Below are positions 9,556 to 20,586 of a stretch of 64,000 nucleotides of DNA, piece after piece. How positions within the stretch are numbered: the stretch's first letter is position 1; each line of letters starts with the position of its first letter. The position numbers and the translations under genes are program-made. This DNA comes from Rhodospirillales bacterium (GTDB lineage Bacteria; Pseudomonadota; Gammaproteobacteria; Nevskiales; Nevskiaceae): NCBI GenBank assembly GCA_903970615.1, contig CAJCJH010000085.1, positions 53,621-117,620 on the forward strand, in the 5' to 3' direction. The notes below the pieces were generated by a model that was given only the letters and a program-made list of their open reading frames with translations, did not search any database and was not told the origin of the DNA.

Positions 9556-10671
9556 ATGAGTCAACAGAATCCCAAAATCCTGATTCTTCCCGGCGACGGC
9601 ATTGGTCCGGAAATCACGAAGGAAGCCGAGAAAGTTTTGCAGGCACTGCGCGCGCGGCACGGTTTTGCGGCGACGTGGACGCACGGCCTGATTGGAGGTG
9701 CCGCCTACGACGACTGCGGCGAGCCTTTGCCGGCGGCGACACTCGAAGCTGCACGCGACGCCGATGCGGTATTGATGGCTGCGGTCGGCGGGCCGAAGTA
9801 CGATCTCGCGCCGCGCGAATTGCGGCCGGAGCGCGGCCTGCTGGCGATCCGCGCCGGTCTGGGTTTGTACGCGAACCTGCGACCGGCGCTGCTGTTTCCG
9901 CAACTGGCGGCGGCTTCTTCGCTGAAAGCCGAACTGGTGGCCGATCTCGATCTGCTGATCGTGCGCGAGCTCACTGGCGGCATCTATTTCGGCAAGCGCG
10001 AATCGGTGGTCGAAGCGGATTATCAAGTCGGCGAGATCACGCTGCCGAGTGCGCGCGTATCGCGCGATACCGAGGCTTATTCGGATTTTGAAATCGCACG
10101 CATCGCCAAATCCGGCTTCGAGGCGGCGCGGCTGCGCAACAAGCGGCTGTGTTCGGTCGACAAGGCCAACGTACTGGAATCGTCGCAGCTGTGGCGCGAA
10201 GTGGTGATCGAAGTTGCGAAGGAATATCCGGATGTGGAGCTGTCGCATCTGTATGTCGACAACGCTGCGATGCAACTGGTGCGCGCGCCGAAACAGTTCG
10301 ATGTGATCGTCACCAGCAATCTGTTCGGCGACATTCTTTCGGATATCGCCGCGCAATTGACCGGCTCGATCGGCATGCTGCCGTCGGCCAGTTTGAACGA
10401 GCGCGGGCAGGGCTTGTACGAGCCGATTCACGGCAGCGCGCCGGATATCGCCGGCCAGCAGCTGGCGAATCCGCTGGCGATGATTCTCAGCCTGGCGATG
10501 CTGCTGCGCTACAGCCTGAAACGTGCCGATCTCGCCGACAAAGTGGCTGCTGCCGTGCGAGCGGTGCTTGCAGACGGCCTGCGTACGGCGGACATCGCGC
10601 GCGCCGGCGAAGCGCGTGTGAGCACCTCGGCGATGGGCGATGCGGTGGTCACCGCGCTGAACTCGAATTGA
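9556..10671 (+). CDS. leuB: 3-isopropylmalate dehydrogenase
   Basis: 371-residue NAD-dependent LeuB, which oxidatively decarboxylates 3-isopropylmalate. Visible features are [13 protein letters not shown] at the N-terminus, the ENLRPA-like [11 protein letters not shown], the tyrosine-containing [13 protein letters not shown], and the metal/NAD region [19 protein letters not shown] and [12 protein letters not shown]. The ATG at 9556 is the conserved family start; an upstream in-frame ORF to 9370 overlaps the methyltransferase and is not used. Last gene of the leu cluster. Confidence 0.98.
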   Translation: MSQQNPKILILPGDGIGPEITKEAEKVLQALRARHGFAATWTHGLIGGAAYDDCGEPLPAATLEAARDADAVLMAAVGGPKYDLAPRELRPERGLLAIRAGLGLYANLRPALLFPQLAAASSLKAELVADLDLLIVRELTGGIYFGKRESVVEADYQVGEITLPSARVSRDTEAYSDFEIARIAKSGFEAARLRNKRLCSVDKANVLESSQLWREVVIEVAKEYPDVELSHLYVDNAAMQLVRAPKQFDVIVTSNLFGDILSDIAAQLTGSIGMLPSASLNERGQGLYEPIHGSAPDIAGQQLANPLAMILSLAMLLRYSLKRADLADKVAAAVRAVLADGLRTADIARAGEARVSTSAMGDAVVTALNSN

Positions 10672-10804
10672 GCCTTATCCCTGCGCAGGCGGATGTCTGG
10701 TTTTTTGATTGATCCCGCGTTGAGTCCCAACCGGATCGCCGCCGTTGGCAAGGAATGCTGTGTTGCGTTGAACGGGATGACGATATCCCTCCAAGGAGTT
10801 TGAA

Positions 10805-11827
<1,023 letters not shown>

Positions 11828-11848
11828 GACGCAGGTCTCATCGGGCGG

Positions 11849-11878
11849 TTGGATCGCACCTAAAATCTAGGGTATAAG
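11849..11878 (+). promoter_or_regulatory. Possible sigma-70 promoter for fimV
   Basis: TTGGAT (11849-11854) and TATAAG (11873-11878) are separated by 18 bp, about 95 bp upstream of fimV. An alternative -10, TAAAAT, lies at 11861-11866. Assignment rests on motif match alone. Confidence 0.4.
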
Positions 11879-11973
11879 ATCACGTACGTCGTATAGTGAA
11901 CGCTTAAGTGACGCCGGGGAGTAACGCGGACGAGCTGGCGCGGGGTGCTTCAACTGCTTCTAGGGAGATGATT

Positions 11974-14655
11974 ATGTTGCGAAGACTGGCGCGTCTCGTG
12001 GCGGCCATGGGCGTTGTATGGGTAATGCCGGTACATGCCTTGGGGCTGGGTGAGATCGATGTCCGATCCAAGCTCAATCAAAATTTTTCCGCCTCGATTC
12101 CCGTGATCGATTCTGCTCCGCAGGAACTCGATTCTCTGCAGGTGGTGATGGCCAACCCGGCCGATTTCGATCGCGCCGGCATCGAACGCGCAGACTATCT
12201 GGCGAGCATTACGCTGAAGCTGGAAACCGGTGCGGGCGGCACTCGCGTGCTGGTCAGCAGCAACAAGATTGCGCACGAGCCATTCCTGAATTTTCTGGTG
12301 GAAGCGCACTGGCAAGGCGGTCGCCTGTTGCGCGAGTACACCGTGCTGCTGGACCCGCCGAATCTGCCGAGCAGCCAGACCGCTGCCGCGATCGCCCCGG
12401 CGGCGCCGGCAAGCGCCGAGGCAGCGCCTGCTCCAGCGATTGCCACCATGCCGGAACCCGCTGCGGTGGCTGAAGCGCCAACGCCGGAGGCTGCGACTCC
12501 AGCTTTAGCTGCGCCGATGGCCAGCGCGCCGGCCCAGCCGGTTGCCGAGATGTCGAAGCCTGCCGCCGCGAGTCAAACCGCTCCAAATCCCAAGAACGAC
12601 AAGGCGGCTGCGACCGCCTCGGGTGCTGACCCGTTTGCATCGAAAGCTGCAACGGATGTCGGCGCCGGGGCAAAGACCTATGGCCCGGTTGATCCCACCG
12701 AAACACTCTGGGGGATTGCCGGCCGCGTCAGGCCGGAGGCCGCGTCGACCGATCAGACCTTGCTGGCGCTCGGCTTGGCCAATCCCGAGGCCTTCGATCA
12801 TGGCCTGTTCAATGGTCTGCTGAAGGGCGTGACCTTGAAGGTACCGTCGGATGCGGCGATCGAATCGGTGCCGCCGAATGTGGCAGCCGAGCGGATTGCG
12901 CAATGGCGTAAAGGTGGCAAGCTCGCTGCCGAAAGCAGTAAAACTGCTGCCGCGACACCTGCGGAAAAACCGGCTCATTCCGCCGCGGCCAAGCCGGCGG
13001 AGCCGTCGGCCGCTGCTACGCCAACGCCGTCCAACTCGGGTATGAAGCCTGCGCCTGCCAGCACTGATAGCGCTGCCAAATCCGTCAAAGGTTCCACTCC
13101 ATCGCCGGCTTCATCATCGGTATTCCCGACCGGACCGGCTCCGGTGCCGAGCGTGCCTGCACCGCTGCCATCGACCGGTCCGGCGCCTGCGCCCTCAGCG
13201 CCCGCCGCGACTGCGACCAGCGCAGCGGCTCCAGCCACAACCGGTGCGACAACTTCCGGTGTAAGTCCCGCACCAGTCGCTACTCCCGCAGCAGCGTCGA
13301 CCACGCCGGTCGCTGCGCCTGCACCGGCGTCCGTATCGACTGCGGCAGCACCGGAGTCGCCAGTCGTTGCTGCAGCAGCAGTATCGAACACCGGTGGTAA
13401 TGTCGCGGGCGCCACCTCTGGCTCCGCTGCGCCTTCGGTTGCGGCGCCGGCTCAGGCCGCGAGTTCGGGCGGCAGTTCGGCTTGGTTGTGGATTTTGCTG
13501 CTGCTAGCCGCATTGATAGGCTTCCTGGTATTCCGTTCAAAGCGCGCGAAAAAGCCCGTCGCCGAGGCGCCGCCGCCGATGAGCCCGCCGATCAAACTTT
13601 CATCATTGACTCCGCCTGCACCGAAATCTGCTGCGCCGCCATCGCAGAACAGCCCAGCGGCGGTTACCAATTCGGAGTCGAACCGGGCGCAGAGTTCTGG
13701 CCCGGCTGTGGTCAAGGCGCCGGTTGAAACGCGCCCATTCAGCGCGGCCGATCCGGTATTCGAGCCGATCGCAGAGGTGGCGCCGGCGAAGTCCGCGCCA
13801 GCGTCAAGCCCGGCGAAAATCGATAGTCCGATCGGCGCTTCCGATCCGCTTTCGGAAGCCGATTTCCATCTCGCCTATGGCCTGCACGATGAGGCTGCGA
13901 ACCTGTTGCGGCGCGGCATCGAAAGCGATCCGACCCGCAAGGATTTGCGCGTAAAGCTTGCCGAAGTTTATTTCGCGGCGCGCAAAGCCGCCGAATTCCA
14001 GCAGACGGCCGTGCCGCTGCGTGGTCAGATTGCCGCGGGCGATTGGCAGAAACTTGCCGCTTTGGGTCGCCAGATTACACCGGACGTCGCCGCGTTTCGG
14101 GATGACGCAGACGCCGCTGAAATCGCGTCTCCGCGCGCCGCGAGCCCGGCGCCTAGCGCACCAACCAGCGCACCTCCGCCCAGCAATCCGCCCAGCAATC
14201 TGCTCGATTTCAATTTCGACGAACCAGCCAAGCCCGCGCCGAGCGCTGCTCCGCCGGCAAAAAGCAGCAATCTGCTGGACTTCGATTTCGATGCCGAACT
14301 GGCCAGCCTGCAACCCACCTCTTTGAACAAGAGCATGGCTTCTGCGCCCGACCTGTCGCCGCACGAGTTTGATCTATCGCAGGAAATGCAGGAACTGCAG
14401 GACTCCAAGCCGGCTGTGTCGCCGCCGGCCGCAGATACTTCTCCAAGCGGTGAAGTCGATCTCAGTCAAAGCTTCCCTGAAAGTCCATCGAGCGCCGGCG
14501 ACGAAATTGGTACCAAGCTGGATCTCGCGCGTGCTTATGCCGACATGGGCGACAACGAGGCGGCAACCGAGTTGCTGCGGGAAGTCGCACTGGCCGGTAA
14601 CGCGGCGCAGATGCAGGAAGCCGAGGCGCTGGCGAAGCGGTTGCGCTCGGCCTGA
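11974..14655 (+). CDS. fimV: FimV/HubP-type polar peptidoglycan-binding hub protein
   Basis: About 893-residue inner-membrane protein. Order of parts: signal-like N-terminus (MLRRLARLVAAMGVVWVMP), the conserved FimV N-terminal domain (LGEIDVRSKLNQ, FLNFLVEA), a LysM-like segment near residues 233-290 (TETLWGIAGRV), a long Ala/Pro/Ser-rich periplasmic linker, one transmembrane helix near 504-520 (WLWILLLLAALIGFLVF), an acidic cytoplasmic region with repeated NLLDF(N/D)FD motifs, and the C-terminal FimV domain (KLDLARAYADMGDNEAATEL). In Pseudomonas FimV organises type IV pilus assembly and cAMP signalling at the pole. GGGAG at 11963-11967 favours the ATG at 11974 over 11968. Confidence 0.93.
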   Translation: MLRRLARLVAAMGVVWVMPVHALGLGEIDVRSKLNQNFSASIPVIDSAPQELDSLQVVMANPADFDRAGIERADYLASITLKLETGAGGTRVLVSSNKIAHEPFLNFLVEAHWQGGRLLREYTVLLDPPNLPSSQTAAAIAPAAPASAEAAPAPAIATMPEPAAVAEAPTPEAATPALAAPMASAPAQPVAEMSKPAAASQTAPNPKNDKAAATASGADPFASKAATDVGAGAKTYGPVDPTETLWGIAGRVRPEAASTDQTLLALGLANPEAFDHGLFNGLLKGVTLKVPSDAAIESVPPNVAAERIAQWRKGGKLAAESSKTAAATPAEKPAHSAAAKPAEPSAAATPTPSNSGMKPAPASTDSAAKSVKGSTPSPASSSVFPTGPAPVPSVPAPLPSTGPAPAPSAPAATATSAAAPATTGATTSGVSPAPVATPAAASTTPVAAPAPASVSTAAAPESPVVAAAAVSNTGGNVAGATSGSAAPSVAAPAQAASSGGSSAWLWILLLLAALIGFLVFRSKRAKKPVAEAPPPMSPPIKLSSLTPPAPKSAAPPSQNSPAAVTNSESNRAQSSGPAVVKAPVETRPFSAADPVFEPIAEVAPAKSAPASSPAKIDSPIGASDPLSEADFHLAYGLHDEAANLLRRGIESDPTRKDLRVKLAEVYFAARKAAEFQQTAVPLRGQIAAGDWQKLAALGRQITPDVAAFRDDADAAEIASPRAASPAPSAPTSAPPPSNPPSNLLDFNFDEPAKPAPSAAPPAKSSNLLDFDFDAELASLQPTSLNKSMASAPDLSPHEFDLSQEMQELQDSKPAVSPPAADTSPSGEVDLSQSFPESPSSAGDEIGTKLDLARAYADMGDNEAATELLREVALAGNAAQMQEAEALAKRLRSA

Positions 14656-14684
14656 TAGCCGGGCGCTAAAATCGCCCGGCTATC
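14654..14684. repeat. Perfect hairpin between fimV and truA
   Basis: GATAGCCGGGCG (14654-14665) and CGCCCGGCTATC (14673-14684) form a 12-bp stem with a 7-nt loop, CTAAAAT. It begins at the fimV stop codon. There is no T-run after it, so it is not a standard terminator. The loop contains TAAAAT, which could be a -10 box for truA, and the truA ribosome site follows at 14689-14693. Confidence 0.6.
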
Positions 14685-14702
14685 GCGCAGGAGTCGCGGG
14701 CC

Positions 14703-15491
14703 ATGCCTGAAAAACGCTGGGCAGCCGGGGTCGAGTATCTGGGAACCGGCTTTTCCGGCTGGCAGACGCAGCGCAGCCTCGTCACGGTTCAGGCGACGCT
14801 CGAAGTCGCGTTGTCGAAAGTCGCCGCGCATCCGGTTGCGCTCACGGCCGCTGGCCGCACCGACTCTGGCGTTCACGCGCTCGGGCAGGTCGTCCATTTC
14901 GATTCTGCGGCGACGCGCACGCCCTACGCCTGGGTGCTGGGCACCAACAGCAATCTGCCGCCGTCGATTTCCTTAAGCTGGATTGCCCCGGTTGCGCCGG
15001 ATTTCGACGCGCGTCACAGCGCTACGCAGCGCCGCTATCGTTATGTGATTCGCAACCAGCGCGCGCGGTCGGCGCTGTTGAGCGATCGCGTCACCTGGAT
15101 TCCACAGCCGCTCGATGCGGACGCGATGCATCGCGCTGCGCAGACTTTGATCGGCGAGCACGATTTTTCAGCGTTTCGCGCGGCCGAATGCCAGTCGAGC
15201 ACGCCGATGCGCAATCTGCGCGAGATCGCCGTTTTCCGTCAGCATGAATTCGTCGTGCTGGATGTCTGCGCTAATGCCTTCCTGCATCACATGGTGCGCA
15301 ATATTGCCGGCAGCCTGATCGAAATCGGCAAGGGTCGGCGCGCCGAGAGCTGGCTCGCGGAGTTACTGGCCGGGCACGATCGCACCAAAGCCGCGATGAC
15401 TCAGGCCGCGCGCGGCTTGTATTTTCTCGGGCCGGAATATCCGGCTGAATTTGCGCTGCCGCCGCCGACGCGTGCCTGGTTTCCCGGATAA
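14703..15491 (+). CDS. truA: tRNA pseudouridine(38-40) synthase
   Basis: 262-residue TruA, which converts U38-U40 of the tRNA anticodon arm to pseudouridine. The catalytic Asp lies in the invariant motif TAAGRTDSGVHALGQVVHF. Other family features are YLGTGFSGWQTQ at the start, DFSAFRAAECQS, and the C-terminal FLHHMVRNIAGSL. An AGGAG site lies at 14689-14693. It lies between fimV and trpF, as in many gammaproteobacteria, and its stop is only 7 bp from trpF. Confidence 0.97.
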   Translation: MPEKRWAAGVEYLGTGFSGWQTQRSLVTVQATLEVALSKVAAHPVALTAAGRTDSGVHALGQVVHFDSAATRTPYAWVLGTNSNLPPSISLSWIAPVAPDFDARHSATQRRYRYVIRNQRARSALLSDRVTWIPQPLDADAMHRAAQTLIGEHDFSAFRAAECQSSTPMRNLREIAVFRQHEFVVLDVCANAFLHHMVRNIAGSLIEIGKGRRAESWLAELLAGHDRTKAAMTQAARGLYFLGPEYPAEFALPPPTRAWFPG

Positions 15492-15498
15492 TGGCGGG

Positions 15499-16143
15499 AT
15501 GCGCACTCGCATCAAATTCTGCGGCATCACTTCGATCGAAGATGCGGCCAAAGCTGTCGATCTCGGCGTCGATGCGATCGGCTTGATCCTGGTGCCGGGC
15601 AGCCCGCGCGAACTCACGCTGAGCCAGGCTGCCGCGATTCGCCGATCGCTGCCGCCGATGGTCGCCGCCGTGGTTTTGCTGCGCAATCCAGAGACGGCGA
15701 TCGTGCAGCAAGCCTTGGAGCAATTGCAGCCGGACCTGCTGCAATTCCACGGCGAAGAAAGTGCGGAATTCTGCAATCGATTCGGCGCGCGCTACATCAA
15801 GGCGATTGCGATGCGCGATGCGAAAACGCCAGTCGATATCGCCATCCGTCCTTACGCCGCGGCCACCGCGCTGCTGTTCGATGGACACGCCGCTGGCGCG
15901 CTGGGCGGGCAGGGCCAAAGCTTCGACTGGCGCCTGATCCGCAACGCCGCCACGCAGCCGCTGATCGTCGCCGGCGGTTTGTCCGCAGACAATGTCGGCG
16001 ACGCAATATGCATCGCGCGGCCGTTCGCGGTGGATGTCAGCAGCGGTATCGAAAGCACCCCCGGACGCAAGGATTCAGGCAAAATGGCGGACTTCGTTCG
16101 CGCCGTTGCACGCGCTGATGCAGCCACCTCGAATGAGCCGTGA
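15499..16143 (+). CDS. trpF: Phosphoribosylanthranilate isomerase
   Basis: 214-residue TrpF, the TIM-barrel enzyme of the third step of tryptophan synthesis from anthranilate. The start [16 protein letters not shown] is canonical and contains the catalytic Cys; the catalytic Asp region is VLLRNPETA to LLQFHGEES, with the phosphate-binding AGGLSADNV and DVSSGIES near the end. GGCGGG precedes the ATG. It heads a trpF-trpB-trpA-accD-folC string; the remaining trp genes are outside the window. Confidence 0.97.
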   Translation: MRTRIKFCGITSIEDAAKAVDLGVDAIGLILVPGSPRELTLSQAAAIRRSLPPMVAAVVLLRNPETAIVQQALEQLQPDLLQFHGEESAEFCNRFGARYIKAIAMRDAKTPVDIAIRPYAAATALLFDGHAAGALGGQGQSFDWRLIRNAATQPLIVAGGLSADNVGDAICIARPFAVDVSSGIESTPGRKDSGKMADFVRAVARADAATSNEP

Positions 16144-16222
16144 AATTGAGTCGCGGCCCTCAATATTGATCGATCAAGTTGACCACTCAATCCGCAGATT
16201 CCTCGCCCGAAGCACCCCGAAA

Positions 16223-17425
16223 ATGATTTACGAAAACCTGCCCGATGCACGCGGCCATTTCGGCCCTTACGGCGGCCGTTTCGTTGCCGAAACCTTGATG
16301 CTGCCGCTGCAGCAGCTCGAAGATGCTTACAACCAGCTCAAGAACGACGCCGCATTCCGCGCTGAGCTGGACCGCGACCTCGCGCTTTACGTGGGCCGCC
16401 CATCGCCGCTGTATCCGGCCGAACGTCTGACCAAAAAATGGGGCGGCGCGCAGGTGTTCCTGAAGCGCGAAGACCTGAATCACACCGGCGCGCACAAGAT
16501 CAACAATACCGTCGGCCAGGCGCTGCTGGCGAAGCATCTCGGCAAGACCCGTATCATTGCCGAAACCGGCGCTGGCCAGCACGGCGTGGCTAGCGCGACC
16601 ATCGCCGCACGACTCGGCTTGAAGTGCGTGGTCTACATGGGTGCGGACGATGTACAGCGGCAATCGCCGAATGTGTATCGGATGAAATTGCTCGGTGCCG
16701 ACGTGGTGCCGGTGCAGAGCGGCACGCGCACCTTGAAGGACGCGCTGAACGAAGCGCTGCGCGATTGGGTGACGAATGTTGACGATACTTTCTACATCAT
16801 CGGCACCGTCGCCGGCCCGCATCCGTATCCTATGCTGGTGCGCGATTTCAATGCCGTCGTCGGCCGCGAAGTCATCACCCAGTCGCAGGACATGCTGGGC
16901 CGCCAGCCGGATGCGCTGGTCGCCTGCGTAGGCGGCGGCTCTAATGCGATCGGTCTGTTTCATCCCTTCATCGGCAACGAAACCGTGAAAATGTACGGTG
17001 TGGAAGCCGGCGGCGACGGCATCGAAACCGGTCGTCACGCCGCGCCCTTATCCGCCGGCGCGCCTGGCGTGCTGCACGGCAATCGCACTTACATCATGGC
17101 GGATGCGAACGGCCAGATTTCCGCCACCCATTCCATTTCCGCCGGACTCGACTATCCCGGCGTCGGCCCCGAACATTCCTGGCTCAAGGATATCGGCCGC
17201 GTGAACTACGTCTCCGTCACCGACGACGAAGCGCTCGCCGCTTTCCACGAATGCACGCGAGTGGAAGGCATCATTCCCGCGCTCGAACCCTCGCACGCGC
17301 TGGCCTACGCGAAGAAGCTGGCGCCGACGATGTCGCGCGATGCGATTCTGGTCGTCAATCTTTCGGGACGCGGCGATAAGGATATTTTTACGATTGCGAA
17401 GCGGGAAGGCATCAGTTTGACGTGA
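16223..17425 (+). CDS. trpB: Tryptophan synthase beta subunit
   Basis: 400-residue PLP enzyme that joins indole and serine. The PLP Lys is in [10 protein letters not shown], the phosphate cup in [11 protein letters not shown], and the N-terminus [19 protein letters not shown] is typical. The ATG at 16223 is chosen because the family starts just before PDARGHFG. An in-frame ATG near 16133 would add an unconserved tail that overlaps the end of trpF. Works with TrpA in an alpha2-beta2 channel complex. Confidence 0.97.
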   Translation: MIYENLPDARGHFGPYGGRFVAETLMLPLQQLEDAYNQLKNDAAFRAELDRDLALYVGRPSPLYPAERLTKKWGGAQVFLKREDLNHTGAHKINNTVGQALLAKHLGKTRIIAETGAGQHGVASATIAARLGLKCVVYMGADDVQRQSPNVYRMKLLGADVVPVQSGTRTLKDALNEALRDWVTNVDDTFYIIGTVAGPHPYPMLVRDFNAVVGREVITQSQDMLGRQPDALVACVGGGSNAIGLFHPFIGNETVKMYGVEAGGDGIETGRHAAPLSAGAPGVLHGNRTYIMADANGQISATHSISAGLDYPGVGPEHSWLKDIGRVNYVSVTDDEALAAFHECTRVEGIIPALEPSHALAYAKKLAPTMSRDAILVVNLSGRGDKDIFTIAKREGISLT

Positions 17426-17480
17426 TCGTTATCCTGTTCAATTGCTATCTAGTCTGAGCACGGGTTATTTAACTAGCTTT

Positions 17481-18311
17481 ATGACAAGAATCAAAGCAGT
17501 GCTCCAAGCGTTGAAAGCCAACGGCCGCAAAGCGCTAATCCCCTACATCACCGCTGGCGATCCGCATCCAGATCACACGGTCGGGCTGATGCACGCGCTG
17601 GTCAAAGGCGGCGCCGACGTCCTCGAACTCGGCGTGCCGTTTTCAGACCCGATGGCCGATGGCCCGACCATCCAGCTCGCCTGCGAGCGCGCGCTGCTGC
17701 ACGGCACCAGTTTGTGGAACGTGGTCGAGATGGTGGCGGAATTCCGCAAGCGCGACACGACCACGCCGGTGGTACTGATGGGTTATCTGAATCCGATCGA
17801 AGCGCGCGGACTCGATGCGTTCGCGGCGTATGCCAAAGCGGCCGGTGTGGATGGCGTGCTGATCGTCGATGTCGCCGTCGAGGAAGCGCCGGAAATCGCG
17901 CCGTGCCTGCGCGCGCACGGGCTCGATTGCATTTTCTTGTTGGCGCCGACCAGTTCGGCGGAGCGCATTGCCGCGATCGCGCACGAGGCCAGCGGCTATT
18001 TGTATTACGTGTCGCTGAAAGGCGTGACGGGCGCTGCGACGCTCGATGTCGGCAGCGTCGCTGCGAAGCTGGATGAAATCCGTGCGCAGACCGATCTACC
18101 GATCGCCGTCGGTTTCGGCATCCGCGATGCGGCTTCCGCCGCGGCAGTGGCGCGCATCGCCGATGGCGTGGTCGTCGGCAGCGCGCTGGTTTCGCAGATC
18201 GAAAAACATCAGAATGAGGCGCAGAAGTTGCCAGAATTGCTGCGCGCGCAACTTGCTGAAATGCGTGCGGCGATCGACGACGTTGCTGTGCCCGAAAGAC
18301 TGGCATCCTGA
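17481..18311 (+). CDS. trpA: Tryptophan synthase alpha subunit
   Basis: 276-residue TrpA, the TIM-barrel subunit that releases indole from indole-3-glycerol phosphate. The N-terminus [14 protein letters not shown], the catalytic Glu motif [19 protein letters not shown] and the C-terminal [12 protein letters not shown] are canonical. The ATG at 17481 fits the family; an in-frame earlier start at 17442 lacks conservation. Stop at 18311, just before the accD promoter-like repeats. Confidence 0.97.
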   Translation: MTRIKAVLQALKANGRKALIPYITAGDPHPDHTVGLMHALVKGGADVLELGVPFSDPMADGPTIQLACERALLHGTSLWNVVEMVAEFRKRDTTTPVVLMGYLNPIEARGLDAFAAYAKAAGVDGVLIVDVAVEEAPEIAPCLRAHGLDCIFLLAPTSSAERIAAIAHEASGYLYYVSLKGVTGAATLDVGSVAAKLDEIRAQTDLPIAVGFGIRDAASAAAVARIADGVVVGSALVSQIEKHQNEAQKLPELLRAQLAEMRAAIDDVAVPERLAS

Positions 18312-18314
18312 CTC

Positions 18315-18344
18315 GATTAGAATCCTGGAATCTGATTAGAATCC
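18315..18344 (+). repeat. Twin 11-bp direct repeat ahead of accD
   Basis: GATTAGAATCC occurs at 18315-18325 and again at 18334-18344, ending 4 bp before the accD ATG. Each copy contains TAGAAT, a plausible -10 hexamer. It may be a doubled promoter element or a small regulatory repeat. Confidence 0.55.
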
Positions 18345-18348
18345 AACC

Positions 18349-19278
18349 ATGAGCTGGCTCGAAAAAATCTCTGGATCGAAACTGCTGAGCGGCGGCGTGC
18401 GCAAGAAGAGCGTGCCCGAAGGGCTCTGGATGAAGTGCGAAAGCTGCCAGTCGGTGCTGTATCGTGCCGAACTGGAACGCACGCTGGAAGTCTGTCCGAA
18501 ATGCGGCGCGCATCGCGCGATCGGCGCGCGCGCGCGGATCGATCATTTTCTGGATACCGATGCGCGCGTCGAAATCGCACAGGGTTTGCGCGCGAATGAT
18601 CCGCTCAATTTCAAGGACAGTCGCAAATACACCGAGCGTCTCGCCGAGGCCTATGCCGATACCGAGGAAGACGATGCGTTGATCGTCGTGCGCGGCCAGT
18701 TGATGGGTCTGCCGCTAGTGGTTGCGGCGTTCGAGTTCGGCTTCATGGGCGGCTCGATGGGCAGCGTGGTCGGCGAGAAATTCGTGCGCGCGGTGAACCT
18801 CGCTTACGACAACGGCATTCCACTGGTCTGCTTCGCCGCGAGCGGCGGCGCACGCATGCAGGAATCCTTGTTCTCGCTGATGCAGATGGCGAAAACCAGT
18901 GCTGCACTCGCACGACTCGCCGAGCGCGGCCTGCCGTTCATTTCGGTGCTGACGCATCCGACCATGGGCGGCGTTTCCGCAAGCCTGGCCATGCTGGGCG
19001 ACGTGCATATCGCCGAACCGCGCGCGCTGATCGGTTTCGCAGGCCCGCGCGTAATCGAACAGACCGTCCGGCAGAAATTGCCGGAAGGTTTTCAGCGTGC
19101 GGAATTTTTGCTGGAAAAAGGCGCTATCGACATGATCGTCGACCGTCGTGAACTGCGTGAAAAAATCTATCGCCTGCTGACCGCGCTGACCCATTTTGCG
19201 CCCACCTTTTGCCCGATCAACACCAACCTGCGATCGAAACTGGGCAGTACCTCGGCATCGTCTGCGGCCAGTCACTGA
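18349..19278 (+). CDS. accD: Acetyl-CoA carboxylase carboxyltransferase beta subunit
   Basis: 309-residue AccD, which with AccA transfers CO2 from biotin to acetyl-CoA in the first step of fatty-acid synthesis. The N-terminal zinc ribbon is visible as [10 protein letters not shown] and EVCPKCGAH (two CxxC pairs, about residues 26-50). The crotonase-like carboxyltransferase core carries [20 protein letters not shown] and [14 protein letters not shown]. Its stop codon TGA (19276-19278) is in the same frame as the downstream folC gene. Confidence 0.97.
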   Translation: MSWLEKISGSKLLSGGVRKKSVPEGLWMKCESCQSVLYRAELERTLEVCPKCGAHRAIGARARIDHFLDTDARVEIAQGLRANDPLNFKDSRKYTERLAEAYADTEEDDALIVVRGQLMGLPLVVAAFEFGFMGGSMGSVVGEKFVRAVNLAYDNGIPLVCFAASGGARMQESLFSLMQMAKTSAALARLAERGLPFISVLTHPTMGGVSASLAMLGDVHIAEPRALIGFAGPRVIEQTVRQKLPEGFQRAEFLLEKGAIDMIVDRRELREKIYRLLTALTHFAPTFCPINTNLRSKLGSTSASSAASH

Positions 19279-19281
19279 GCC

Positions 19282-20586
19282 ATCATTAACGCACAGGTCA
19301 ACGCACGGGATTTTTCCGGCTGGCAACTCGCTGACTGGCTTGAATATCAGCAAACACTGCATCCCAGTGCGATTGCCTTGGGTCTGGATCGCGTTCGCAG
19401 CGTCGCGCAGCGGCTCGAATTATTGCCGCCCGCCGCAATCACGCTTATAATCGCAGGCACCAACGGCAAGGGTTCCAGCGCTACGCTCGCCAGCGATATT
19501 TATCGCGCCGCCGGTTATCTCGTCGGCTGCTATACCTCGCCGCATTTGCTGCGTTATAACGAACGCATTGCGATCGATGGCGTGCCAGTCGCCGATGCGG
19601 AATTATGCAGCGCTTTCGCGCAAATCGAACAGGCGCGTGGCGAGATCCAATTAACCTATTTCGAATTCGGCACCCTCGCCGCGTTGCTCTTGTTGCGCGC
19701 CGCCGCGGTTGAAATTCAGGTGCTGGAAGTCGGGCTGGGTGGCCGGCTCGACGCGGTCAATATCGTCGATGCTGACTGCGCAATCGTCACCAACATCGGG
19801 CTGGATCATCTGGATTGGCTGGGCAGTGATGTCGAGCAGATCGGCACCGAAAAAGCCGGCATTTTTCGCAGCCACCGGCCCGCGGTGTGCGTGCAGCGCG
19901 CGCCGCCCGCCAGCGTGCTGCGAACAGCCGCAGAAATCGGTGCGCCGCTGGCCTTGCTCGGCCGCGATTACCAGGCGAGCTTGAATGATGATGGCCGCAC
20001 CTGGCACTGGCGGCATTCGCGCGGAATGTCATACGCGCAGTTGCCGTTGCCGCGATTGGCCGGGCGCGCGCAGCTGGATAACGCTGCCGGTGTGCTGGCC
20101 GCAGTCGAGGCCTTGCAGTCGCGTTTGCCGGTGGCCGAAAAAGCGATTCATCGAGCCTTGTCGGAGCTTCATCTGCGTGGCCGCTATGAACGCATCGGCC
20201 GGGTGATTTTCGATGTCGCACACAATGCCGAAGCGGCTGCGGTGCTGGCTGAAAATCTGCGAGCCGATAGTGATGCAAACCATGTTCTGCTGGTGCTCGG
20301 CATGCTTGCGGATAAACCCGTCGCCGCAGTTTGTTCGTTGCTGAAGCCGCGCGTCGAACAAGCATTCTTTGGCAGCCTGCCGCCGCCGCGCGGACTCACA
20401 GACCAGCGCTTGCGCGAGCTTGCCTCGCAAGGCGGCATGAATGGCATCGCCGCCGGCTCGATCGAACAGGCGTTTGAGCAGGCATGGCGCACAGCCGGCG
20501 CTGAAGATATCGTGCTCGTTTGCGGCTCGTTTCTCAGCGTAGCGGCGATCGCGCAGCTCGAAGGAAAGTTCGGAAATTTTGCATGA
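19282..20586 (+). CDS. folC: Folylpolyglutamate synthase / dihydrofolate synthase, non-standard start
   Basis: Bifunctional FolC that adds glutamate to dihydropteroate and folates. The P-loop is GTNGKGSSATLA, with NIGLDHLDWLG and FDVAHN further on. The conserved N-terminal block (ADWLEYQQTLHPSAIALGLDRV, seen as overlapping short motifs) is encoded upstream of the first ATG/GTG/TTG in this frame (TTG at 19378). Between the accD TGA at 19276 and that TTG the only initiator-like codons are ATC (19282) and ATT (19285), so the start is placed there provisionally. The gene is in the same frame as accD. The end overlaps the SPOR gene by ATGA (20583-20586). Confidence 0.85.
   Translation: MINAQVNARDFSGWQLADWLEYQQTLHPSAIALGLDRVRSVAQRLELLPPAAITLIIAGTNGKGSSATLASDIYRAAGYLVGCYTSPHLLRYNERIAIDGVPVADAELCSAFAQIEQARGEIQLTYFEFGTLAALLLLRAAAVEIQVLEVGLGGRLDAVNIVDADCAIVTNIGLDHLDWLGSDVEQIGTEKAGIFRSHRPAVCVQRAPPASVLRTAAEIGAPLALLGRDYQASLNDDGRTWHWRHSRGMSYAQLPLPRLAGRAQLDNAAGVLAAVEALQSRLPVAEKAIHRALSELHLRGRYERIGRVIFDVAHNAEAAAVLAENLRADSDANHVLLVLGMLADKPVAAVCSLLKPRVEQAFFGSLPPPRGLTDQRLRELASQGGMNGIAAGSIEQAFEQAWRTAGAEDIVLVCGSFLSVAAIAQLEGKFGNFA

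Noticed and set aside
14654..14684. Rho-independent terminator of fimV
   Set aside because: The stem is perfect but lacks a T-run and lies directly before the truA ribosome site; kept as a hairpin only.
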